The notes under the pieces are model-generated. The model had not been told where the DNA came from and did no database searches. It was given only the letters and a program-made list of their open reading frames with translations. Both the position numbers and the translations under genes were made by a program. 32,053 nt of DNA from Hyphomicrobiales bacterium (GTDB taxonomy: Bacteria > Pseudomonadota > Alphaproteobacteria > Rhizobiales > Beijerinckiaceae): assembly GCA_019247605.1 (NCBI GenBank), contig JAFBAS010000019.1, positions 1 through 32,053 on the forward strand, written 5' to 3'. Numbering within the stretch: position 1 is the first letter of the stretch; the number at the start of each line of letters is the position of its first letter. Shown piece after piece: positions 25,615 to 32,053 of this stretch.

Positions 25615-26726
25615 ACTGCGCGGAACGGCGTGCGCGCGACGAGCGCCCCTTGCCGATCGAAAATCGCGATCTCGAGCGCGATATTCGCGCCGCCGAGTGC
25701 CTTGGCAGAGGTTGCGAACGCAGCTTCGGCAACCGCAAGACCGATGTCGACCCCGGCAGCACGGCAGAGTCCGAGGACCTCCATGGCGGAGTTGGCGCGC
25801 TTTATGGTCTCGGAGAGCGCCACGTCGCCGCCAGCCTCGAGCACGCGTTCGGCGAGCCAATCCGAATCGACGGCACCTCGCCGCGAATGCAGGTCGAGGA
25901 GGCCCTGGCCGAGCTTCGTCATCTTGGCGAAACCGCCCGCGATGGTCACCTTGGGCACGAGATGGCGGCGCAAATATTTGAGCATGCCGCCGACGAAATC
26001 GCCCATGTCGATGAGCGCCACCTCGCTGAGTCCATGGAGCGCGCGGATCGCTGCTTCGGAGGTCGCGCCCGTCGCTCCTGCAACATGATCGAGGCCGCAA
26101 GCGCGCGCCACATCGATGCCGCGATGGATCGTGTGAATCCAGGCGGCGCAGGAATAAGGCACGACGATCCCGGTCGTGCCGAGGATCGAGAGGCCGCCGA
26201 TGATTCCAAGTCGCCCATTCAATGTGCGCAGGGCGAGCTTCTCGCCACCCGGAATGGAGATCTCGACCTCAACGTCACCACTCGCCCCCAGGACAGAAGC
26301 GGCTTGAGCGACCGCGGAGCGGATCATCGCGCGCGGCACCGGGTTGATCGCCGGCTCGCCAGGTTCGACCGGAAGGCCCGGGCGGGTCACCATGCCGACG
26401 CCCTCGCCGGCGCGAAACACGACGCCCGCGCCTTGCGCCCCGTGCCGCACCGTCGCGACGATGAGCGCGCCATGCGTGACGTCCGGATCATCGCCGGCAT
26501 CCTTGATGATGCCGGCTCGCGCGAAGTCGGTGCCCTGCTCCTCGAGCGCGAGCGCGAATTCCGGACGCTCACCGCCCGGGAGGGTGATCGCGACGGGGTC
26601 GGGGAAGGTGTGGGTGAGCAGCGCCTCATAGGCGGCGCGCGCCGCGGCGGTCGCACAAGCCCCTGTGGTCCAACCACGGCGCAGAACGGGTGGGCGCGCT
26701 TCCTCGTTGACACCATCGAGATTCAT
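25605..26726 (-). CDS. cbiD: CbiD, (cobalt-)precorrin-5B C1-methyltransferase
   Basis: A 373-residue CbiD protein that methylates C1 of the corrin ring. Recognised by [72 protein letters not shown] and [20 protein letters not shown]. CbiD belongs to the oxygen-independent route, while CobG, CobN and CobL around it belong to the oxygen-dependent one; no cobF is in the window, so CbiD probably fills that step. It converges with cobM (10 bp overlap) and diverges from cobA across 122 bp carrying a 15-bp tandem repeat. No clear ribosome site precedes the ATG at 26726. Confidence 0.94.
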   Translation of the reverse strand: MNLDGVNEEARPPVLRRGWTTGACATAAARAAYEALLTHTFPDPVAITLPGGERPEFALALEEQGTDFARAGIIKDAGDDPDVTHGALIVATVRHGAQGAGVVFRAGEGVGMVTRPGLPVEPGEPAINPVPRAMIRSAVAQAASVLGASGDVEVEISIPGGEKLALRTLNGRLGIIGGLSILGTTGIVVPYSCAAWIHTIHRGIDVARACGLDHVAGATGATSEAAIRALHGLSEVALIDMGDFVGGMLKYLRRHLVPKVTIAGGFAKMTKLGQGLLDLHSRRGAVDSDWLAERVLEAGGDVALSETIKRANSAMEVLGLCRAAGVDIGLAVAEAAFATSAKALGGANIALEIAIFDRQGALVARTPFRAVHS

Positions 26727-26770
26727 GGCAGGGAGGCATATCGCGAACGCGAGGCCGCAGAAAGAGAGCC

Positions 26771-26830
26771 CGCGGGAAGCGAGACCGCGGGAAGAGGGGT
26801 CGCGGGAAGAGGGGTCGCGGGAAGACCTGC
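26771..26830. repeat. Four tandem copies of a 15-bp unit in the cbiD/cobA promoter region
   Basis: Units at 26771-26785, 26786-26800, 26801-26815 and 26816-26830 all begin CGCGGGAAG; the second and third are identical (CGCGGGAAGAGGGGT), the first and fourth diverge after that core. The array fills half of the 122-bp divergent gap and ends 19 bp before the cobA start. It could be a set of phased protein-binding sites or a replication-slippage repeat. Confidence 0.85.
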
Positions 26831-26848
26831 GGCCGGAGCGTTTGGCCC

Positions 26849-27682
26849 ATGACGAATGGCGACCCCATTCTTGCGGAGCTTCCCGCCTTCCAAAACGGGA
26901 GTGTGTGGCTCGTCGGCGCGGGACCGGGCGATCCCGCGCTCTTGACGCTCGGTGCGCTCAAAGCACTGCGCGAAGCGGACATCTGCATCTATGACGCGCT
27001 CGTCTCGCGCGAGGTGCTTTCGCTTGCGGCCCCGAGGGTAGCGCTTGAATTCGCGGGCAAGCGCGGTGGCAAGCCTTCGGCGAGCCAGCGCGACATCAGC
27101 TTGCGCCTGATCGAGCTCGCCAAACTCGGCAAGAAAGTGCTGCGCCTCAAGGGCGGCGATCCCTTCATCTTTGGGCGCGGCGCGGAGGAAGCGCGTGCGC
27201 TCGCCAAGGCGGGCGTCAAGTTTCGTATCGTGCCGGGTGTCACGGCCGGCATCGGCGGCCTCGCTTACGCAGCCATTCCAGCGACGGCGCGGGAAACGAA
27301 TCACGCGCTCATTCTCGCGACCGGCCATCTCGCGGAAGGTGCGCAAACCAGCGCCGATTTCGCGGCGCTCGCCGCAACGGGCGCACCGCTCATCCTCTAC
27401 ATGGCGATGAGCAACCTCGAGGGGATCGCCAAGGCGCTGATCGCCGGAGGGATGAGCCCCGACACGCCGCTCGCCATCGTGAGCGAGGCGACGACGAAGC
27501 GCCAGCGTGTCATCGTGACCAAACTTGCGACCGCGAGCGCGGAAGCGAAGTCCGCCGGCCTTGTGGCCCCTGCCATCGTGGCCATCGGTGCGATCGTAGA
27601 ATTGCGCGAGGTGCTTGCGCCCTTCGCCGTGACTTCGGAAGCGGAGCCCTCGTCCAAATCGGCGCCGCGGGAGCGCGCGTGA
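26849..27682 (+). CDS. cobA: Uroporphyrinogen-III C-methyltransferase CobA
   Basis: A 277-residue SUMT that methylates uroporphyrinogen III twice to precorrin-2, the entry step from the haem branch. Conserved text is WLVGAGPGDPALLTLGALKAL, DALVSREVL, LRLKGGDPFIFGRGAEEA and VPGVTAGIGGLAYAAIPAT. It is the stand-alone form, not fused to a CysG dehydrogenase domain. The C-terminal 15-20 residues are variable. It diverges from cbiD and its stop overlaps the GTG start of cobB (GTGA). Siroheme-pathway SUMT is the same enzyme; position in the cob cluster supports use in cobalamin synthesis. Confidence 0.94.
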   Translation: MTNGDPILAELPAFQNGSVWLVGAGPGDPALLTLGALKALREADICIYDALVSREVLSLAAPRVALEFAGKRGGKPSASQRDISLRLIELAKLGKKVLRLKGGDPFIFGRGAEEARALAKAGVKFRIVPGVTAGIGGLAYAAIPATARETNHALILATGHLAEGAQTSADFAALAATGAPLILYMAMSNLEGIAKALIAGGMSPDTPLAIVSEATTKRQRVIVTKLATASAEAKSAGLVAPAIVAIGAIVELREVLAPFAVTSEAEPSSKSAPRERA

Positions 27683-29019
27683 ACGGCCCCGGCCTCGTCG
27701 TTGCGGCGCCGCGATCCGGTGCCGGCAAAACCACGCTGACGCTTGGCCTCATGCGCGCGCTCGCCCGTCGCGGCATCGCGGTCGCCGGCGCGAAATGCGG
27801 CCCCGATTACATCGATCCCGGGTTTCACGCGGCGGCTTGCGGGCGCGGCAGCGTCAATCTCGACAGCTGGGCGATGCCTCAGAAATTGCTTCGAGCACTT
27901 GCAGCCGAGATCGCGAGCGATGCCGACCTCGTGATTTGCGAAGGGCTGATGGGGCTCTTCGACGGCGTGCCCGGAGAAGCCGGTCAAACCGGATCGAGCG
28001 CCGACATCGCCGCGCTTTGCGGCTGGCCTGTGCTCCTCGTTCTCGATGTCTCAGGCCAATCGACGACGGCCGCGGCGATTACGAAAGGGATGATGAGCTT
28101 CGACGAGCGCATCAAGCTCGGCGGCGTCATCCTCAATCAAGTCGGCAGCGAGCGCCATCGGCGTCTCGTGAGCGGGGCGATCGAGCGCCTTGGTGTCCCG
28201 GTCCTTGGAAGCTTGCCGCGCAGCGACAAGGTGAACCTGCCGGAACGGCATCTCGGACTTGTGCAGGCGAACGAGACCTCCGGTCTGGACGCCGTGCTCG
28301 ACACAATGGCGGATTTCGTCGAGACGAATGTCGATGTCGATGGGGTGAAGCACGTCGCGAGCCGGCGCCGCGCCGAGGACACCTCACGCGTCTGCGGAGC
28401 GGCCGAGAGCACCCCGATCGCCATTCCACCCCCCGGCCGCCGCATTGCGCTCGCGCGCGACGCAGCTTTTTCCTTCGTCTATCCGCATGTGCTCCAGGGC
28501 TGGCGCCTTTCGGATGCGAAGATCGTGCCGTTCTCGCCGCTTGCCGACGAGCCGCCACCCGCCGATTGCGATTGCTGCTGGCTGCCCGGCGGCTACCCCG
28601 AGCTGCACGCCGCCCGCCTCGCGTCGGCAAGTTCATTCCTCGAAGGTTTGCGCGATTTCGCTCGGACGCGTCCGGTCCACGGCGAGTGCGGCGGCTACAT
28701 GGTGCTGGGGCGCACCCTCATCGACGCTGGCGGAGCGAGCCATGCCATGGCCGGATTGTTGTCCCTCGCCACAAGCTTTGCCCAAAGGAAGATGCATCTC
28801 GGCTATCGCGATGCGCGGCTTCTCGCCGACACCGCATTCGGGCGCAAGGATACCCGCCTCAAGGGGCATGAGTTCCACTATTCGACGCTGGTCGATGCCG
28901 GAGGCGATGAGGCTTTCGCGCTCGTCGCCGATGCCCATGGCACGGCACCGCAAAGGGCAGGCTCGCGGCGCGGCACCGTGAGCGGCTCGTTCTTCCACGC
29001 CATCGCCTGCATCGATTGA
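27679..29019 (+). CDS. cobB: Hydrogenobyrinate a,c-diamide synthase CobB
   Basis: A 446-residue glutamine-dependent amidotransferase that amidates the a and c side chains of hydrogenobyrinate using ATP, giving the substrate of the CobN chelatase. The N-terminal synthetase domain has the P-loop APRSGAGKTTLTLG and KCGPDYIDPGFH; the C-terminal class I glutaminase domain has PVHGECGGYMVLG with the nucleophile at about Cys337. It begins with GTG at 27679, overlapping cobA by four bases. It ends the cobalamin cluster; after it come 239 bp without a gene. Confidence 0.94.
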   Translation: MNGPGLVVAAPRSGAGKTTLTLGLMRALARRGIAVAGAKCGPDYIDPGFHAAACGRGSVNLDSWAMPQKLLRALAAEIASDADLVICEGLMGLFDGVPGEAGQTGSSADIAALCGWPVLLVLDVSGQSTTAAAITKGMMSFDERIKLGGVILNQVGSERHRRLVSGAIERLGVPVLGSLPRSDKVNLPERHLGLVQANETSGLDAVLDTMADFVETNVDVDGVKHVASRRRAEDTSRVCGAAESTPIAIPPPGRRIALARDAAFSFVYPHVLQGWRLSDAKIVPFSPLADEPPPADCDCCWLPGGYPELHAARLASASSFLEGLRDFARTRPVHGECGGYMVLGRTLIDAGGASHAMAGLLSLATSFAQRKMHLGYRDARLLADTAFGRKDTRLKGHEFHYSTLVDAGGDEAFALVADAHGTAPQRAGSRRGTVSGSFFHAIACID

Positions 29020-29258
29020 GGACACACCACCGCGAAGCGGTAGGTGGATGAGGGGGAGCGATCAATCCCACACCCGCTCATTGCCGCGAAAGCCGCAATC
29101 CAGCCTTTCCGCGCCCGCCCATGAAGATTGGGCGCCCGCTTTGCGCGAGCACGAGCGGATCTGGATCGAGCCGAAGACCTTCATCAGGCGGCAGAGGGGG
29201 AATGTCTCACTTGAAAGAAAGCAGGCTCTGAACGAAAACAGCGGTCAGGAAGGTGCTC

Positions 29259-30185
29259 ATGCGCATCGGCGTCGATTTCGGCGGCACCAAGATCGAGGTT
29301 GCGATCCTCTCGCCAGATGGGCGCGAGATCGCACGCGAGCGCGCGGCCACGCCTCATGGCGATTACGACGGCTGCGTGCGCGCCATCGCTCGCCTCGTGG
29401 GGGAAACCGCAGCGAAAACAGGCGCGAGCGGCCCGGTCGGCATGGGCATACCCGGCGCGATCTCGGCGAAGACCGGGCTTGTGATGACCTCGAACGCCAC
29501 CTGGCTCGTCGGCAAGGCGCTCGACCGCGATGTCGCGGCCGCGCTCGGCCGCAAGGTGCGCATCGAGAACGATGCCAATTGCTTCGCGCTCGCTGAGGCG
29601 GTGGACGGCGCCGCCAAGGGCGCGCGCTGCGTTTTCGGCGCCATTCTCGGGACGGGCGTCGGCGCCGGCATCGTGCTGGACCACAAGGTGTTCTCAGGCC
29701 AGACCGGCATTACGGGGGAATGGGGCCACAACCCGCTGCCCTGGCCCGATCCGAGCGAATATCCGGGCCACCCCTGCTATTGCGGCCGGCAAGGTTGCAT
29801 GGAGCGCTACGTCTCGGGAACGGCATTCGCGGCCGAATATGCGTCGAGGACCGGCTATTCGCTCAGAGGCCACGAGATCGTGGCCGCGATGCGTACGGGT
29901 GATGCCGAGGCGCAGGCCACCTTTCAGCATTACGCAAAAAGCCTGGCGCGCGGGCTTGCCGTCATCGCCAACGTGCTCGATCCGAACGCTTTCGTGCTCG
30001 GCGGCGGCATGAGCAATGTGGACGAGCTCTATCGCGAATTGCCGGCGCTCATGCGCCCTTATGTGCTTTCCAGCGAGTTTGCGACCCCGATCTTGAAGCC
30101 GCTCCACGGCGATTCGGCCGGCGTGCGCGGCGCCGCCTGGCTATGGGACGACGGCGACGATCTCGACGCCCGCGCGCCGACGTGA
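29259..30185 (+). CDS. mak: ROK-family fructokinase (Mak type)
   Basis: A 308-residue sugar kinase of the ROK family. ATP-binding DFGGTKIEVAI is at the N terminus; EWGHNPLPWPDP and the zinc-binding CYCGRQGCME motif are in the middle; LGGGMSNVDELY and HGDSAGVRGAAWLW lie near the end. These blocks match E. coli Mak (manno-fructokinase) closely as I recall it. The start is ATG 29259 after AGGAAGG; a GTG two codons earlier is less likely. It phosphorylates fructose, possibly mannose, for central metabolism. N-acetylglucosamine kinase NagK is the nearest alternative. The next gene follows after 53 bp. Confidence 0.87.
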   Translation: MRIGVDFGGTKIEVAILSPDGREIARERAATPHGDYDGCVRAIARLVGETAAKTGASGPVGMGIPGAISAKTGLVMTSNATWLVGKALDRDVAAALGRKVRIENDANCFALAEAVDGAAKGARCVFGAILGTGVGAGIVLDHKVFSGQTGITGEWGHNPLPWPDPSEYPGHPCYCGRQGCMERYVSGTAFAAEYASRTGYSLRGHEIVAAMRTGDAEAQATFQHYAKSLARGLAVIANVLDPNAFVLGGGMSNVDELYRELPALMRPYVLSSEFATPILKPLHGDSAGVRGAAWLWDDGDDLDARAPT

Positions 30186-30238
30186 GAAAAGCGCGAGCGG
30201 CGCCAATGGTGACGTCGTCCTTGCCCTTCAGGTTCCCC

Positions 30239-30589
30239 ATGAGATCCCCCGCGCCCACCATCGTCTATGCGGATTTCGAAAAGGTCGATATTCGTGTCGG
30301 CACGATCGTGCAAGCCGAGGCCTTCCCGCAAGCGCGAAAAGCGGCGTTCAAGCTCGCCATCGACTTCGGCGAGGAGATCGGCGTGAAGAAATCCTCCGCG
30401 CAGATCACGGTCAACCACAAGCTCGAGGAGCTCATCGGCCGCCAGGTGCTCGCGGTCGTCAATTTTCCGCCGCGCCAGATCGGTCCTTTCATATCGGAGG
30501 TGCTGACGCTCGGGCTTCCCGATGCCGATGGCGAGGTCATGCTGATCGGGCCATCCGGAAAAGTGCCGAACGGCGGACGGATGTTTTAG
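30239..30589 (+). CDS. csaA: CsaA-like tRNA-binding-domain protein
   Basis: A 116-residue protein made of a single tRNA-binding OB-fold domain, as in CsaA, a chaperone-like homodimer with export-related activity in Bacillus. The start is taken at MRSPAPTIVYADFEKVDIRV because the family begins just there; an in-frame ATG 11 codons upstream is possible. Family text: RVGTIVQAEAFPQARKAAFK, KKSSAQITVNHKLEELIGRQ, VLAVVNFPPRQIGPFISEVL and PNGGRMF at the C terminus. It follows mak by 53 bp and may share its transcript. In proteobacteria the function is little studied. Confidence 0.9.
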   Translation: MRSPAPTIVYADFEKVDIRVGTIVQAEAFPQARKAAFKLAIDFGEEIGVKKSSAQITVNHKLEELIGRQVLAVVNFPPRQIGPFISEVLTLGLPDADGEVMLIGPSGKVPNGGRMF

Positions 30590-30596
30590 GAAGAAA

Positions 30597-30624
30597 GTGA
30601 GTGGTAAGTGGTGAGTGGTGAGTT
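30597..30624. repeat. Four imperfect heptamers (GTGAGTG type)
   Basis: Units GTGAGTG, GTAAGTG, GTGAGTG, GTGAGTT lie head to tail just after the csaA stop. They are a short tandem repeat in a 110-bp gap that turns AT-rich before the next gene. Confidence 0.7.
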
Positions 30625-30699
30625 GAGGGGACGACCCTCGAATGCTAGCTATTCGTCTCCAACCATAATATCCTACTGGCCTGTATTAGACATCCGCCC

Positions 30700-31296
30700 A
30701 TGGGAATATCGATGTCCGTCCGCTACGAAGAAACGAAGACGCCTCAATTCGAAGTCGAGAATGTGAGCGGACTCCAACAAATTTCGTTGAAGCCCCCGCG
30801 CAATTCCCTGACGACACTTTTTCTTCTCGCCTGGCTGGGTGGGTGGACGTATGGCGGCATAATGGCAGCCAAGCAACTCACGTCTACGTTCCAACTATTT
30901 GTTGCGTTCTGGCTTGTGGCGTGGGCCGTGGCGTGGCTATGGGCAGGGGCAAGCTTGGCCTGGCAATTTTCTGGTCGCGAAATTCTTCGCGTGGTGGGAT
31001 CAGATCTGGAAGTCATCTACACAGTACTTGGATTTTCAAAACGGATGCTTTTTCGGGGAGCAGATATTCGTGATTTCACAGTAAATAGTAACCCGTACCC
31101 GGACCAATATCGCGGAATCAATCGCGGAATCGGTTTGCCATTTGGCGCCGGAAACAAGACCGGTTGCCTGAAATTCAATTATGGATCGCGAACCGTCTAT
31201 TTGGGCGCCGGGCACGACGAAGCCGAAGGCCAGATGATTTTAGGTCTTTTGCGCAAATATCTGCCCACCACCGCTACGCGCGCCGGCAGTGCGTAG
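30700..31296 (+). CDS. Two-helix inner-membrane protein of unknown function
   Basis: A 198-residue protein with no family I can name. After a polar N terminus of about 40 residues there are two hydrophobic helices, roughly 41-61 (TTLFLLAWLGGWTYGGIM) and 69-93 (QLFVAFWLVAWAVAWLWAG), then a cytosolic C-terminal domain of about 100 residues with EILRVVGSDLEVIYTVLGF and KRMLFRGADIRDF. Two helices followed by a beta-rich tail resembles membrane-anchored PH-like proteins; this is a fold guess. An ATG four codons downstream (30712) is an alternative start. Codon use is AT-richer than the cob genes, as is the DNA just upstream, which suggests later acquisition. Confidence 0.65.
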   Translation: MGISMSVRYEETKTPQFEVENVSGLQQISLKPPRNSLTTLFLLAWLGGWTYGGIMAAKQLTSTFQLFVAFWLVAWAVAWLWAGASLAWQFSGREILRVVGSDLEVIYTVLGFSKRMLFRGADIRDFTVNSNPYPDQYRGINRGIGLPFGAGNKTGCLKFNYGSRTVYLGAGHDEAEGQMILGLLRKYLPTTATRAGSA

Positions 31297-31376
31297 CGAA
31301 CGGAACAAGCAAGGAGGCCGTGAGACCCGTTCCCTTCACCGCTTCCTGCGCGCCTAAGCTGAATTGAGGTATGCCC

Positions 31377-32053
31377 ATGACCACGCCGAAAACGAAACCC
31401 ATCGAGAGCTTGCGCTCGCAGCGATGGTTCGCGGCCGATGATTTTCGGGCTTTCGGCCATCGCCAGCGCGCGCAGCAGATGGGGCTTCGCCGCGAGGAGT
31501 TCATGGGGCGCCCGGTCGTCGCCATCCTCAACACCTGGAGCGATCTTTCACCCTGCCACGCGCATCTTCGCGAGCGCGGCGAGGCGGTGAAGCGGGGCGT
31601 GCTCCAGGCGGGGGGCTTCCCGTTCGAATTGCCGGCGATGAGTCTCGGCGAGGTGCTCGTGAAGCCGACCACGATGATCTACCGCAATTTCCTCGCCATG
31701 GAGGCCGAGGAGCTCTTGCGCTCGCTTCCGGTCGACGGCGCCGTGCTGCTCGGCGGTTGCGACAAGACCACGCCCGGCCTCGTGATGGGCGCGCTCAGCA
31801 TGGATATTCCGGCGATCTTCGTGCCGGCGGGCCCGATGCTCAATGACCGCTACAAGGGCAACCGGGTCGGCGCCGGCACGCATTCGCGCAAATACTGGGA
31901 TGAGTATCAGGCCGGCAATATCGACAAGGCCGAGTGGACGCGGCTCGAGCAGCGCATGACGCGCGCGCCCGGCACTTGCAACACCATGGGCACGGCCTCG
32001 ACCATGACGAACATCGTCGAGGCCATGGGATTGAGCCTTCCGGGCGCGGCAGC
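31377..32053 (+). CDS. IlvD/Edd-family dehydratase, sugar-acid type (partial, 3' end outside)
   Basis: The first 225 residues of an IlvD/Edd dehydratase; the gene runs off the window. It starts at ATG 31377, with GAGG seven bases before; an ATG at 31371 is too close to that site. Motifs: WSDLSPCHAHLRERGEAVK, FPFELPAMSLGEVLVKPTTM, LGGCDKTTPGLVMGA and GTCNTMGTASTMT; their cysteines are iron-sulfur cluster ligands in the family. The pattern resembles L-arabinonate/D-xylonate-type dehydratases more than branched-chain amino-acid IlvD or Edd, so the likely reaction is loss of water from an aldonic acid to a 2-keto-3-deoxy acid. The exact substrate cannot be told. Confidence 0.88.
   Translation, partial: MTTPKTKPIESLRSQRWFAADDFRAFGHRQRAQQMGLRREEFMGRPVVAILNTWSDLSPCHAHLRERGEAVKRGVLQAGGFPFELPAMSLGEVLVKPTTMIYRNFLAMEAEELLRSLPVDGAVLLGGCDKTTPGLVMGALSMDIPAIFVPAGPMLNDRYKGNRVGAGTHSRKYWDEYQAGNIDKAEWTRLEQRMTRAPGTCNTMGTASTMTNIVEAMGLSLPGAA

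Noticed and set aside
29027-29047. Inverted repeat after cobB as a terminator
   Set aside because: Pairing needs a four-base bulge and no T-run follows. The remaining 29020-29258 gap shows no gene I can support; the open frame from 29048 runs out of frame into mak.

Overview
The window is a high-GC chromosomal segment of an alphaproteobacterium, most likely of the Hyphomicrobiales. The reasons are a TrcR/DUF1013 regulator, a CobG/CobN-type (aerobic) cobalamin cluster under a cobalamin riboswitch, and a periplasmic DUF3280-type protein of a kind I associate with methylotrophic members of this order. The genus cannot be fixed from sequence alone; a Beijerinckiaceae-like organism is a guess.

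Left part (1-7948): a possible 3' gene end at the edge, a small secreted DUF3280-type protein, and a minus-strand group of RidA, D-amino-acid dehydrogenase and two closely related family-5 solute-binding proteins. A DUF433/DUF5615 toxin-antitoxin pair sits between the two binding-protein paralogs. An Asp/Glu-racemase family gene diverges from ridA. Together these suggest uptake and oxidation of D-amino acids or small peptides: the binding proteins capture substrate, the flavoenzyme makes an imino acid, RidA hydrolyses it, and the racemase feeds or drains the pool. No permease is present.

Decayed island (about 8050-10802): AT-richer DNA with no clear housekeeping gene. It holds an unidentified gene remnant, a lipoprotein whose frame is broken at a run of eight G, an overlapping small gene with an apparent frameshift, and a MarR-like antitoxin-type regulator with two frameshifts. 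The cobalamin genes nearby show no such damage, which argues for real decay or phase variation rather than uniformly poor sequence.

Middle (10832-13414): nitronate monooxygenase, the cell-cycle regulator TrcR (DUF1013), and a DUF427 protein.

Cobalamin region (13523-29019): a promoter and cobalamin riboswitch precede DUF1636-cobW-cobN-cobG-cobH-cobI-cobJ. Two further blocks follow, each with a divergent pair: cobK against cobL-cobE-cobM, and cbiD against cobA-cobB. The genes cover uroporphyrinogen III through precorrin methylations to hydrogenobyrinate a,c-diamide and cobalt insertion (CobN; partners CobS/CobT not in the window). CbiD stands where CobF would be expected.

Right end (29259-32053): a Mak-type ROK fructokinase, a CsaA-like tRNA-binding-domain protein, an AT-richer two-helix membrane protein, and the start of an IlvD/Edd-family sugar-acid dehydratase running off the window.
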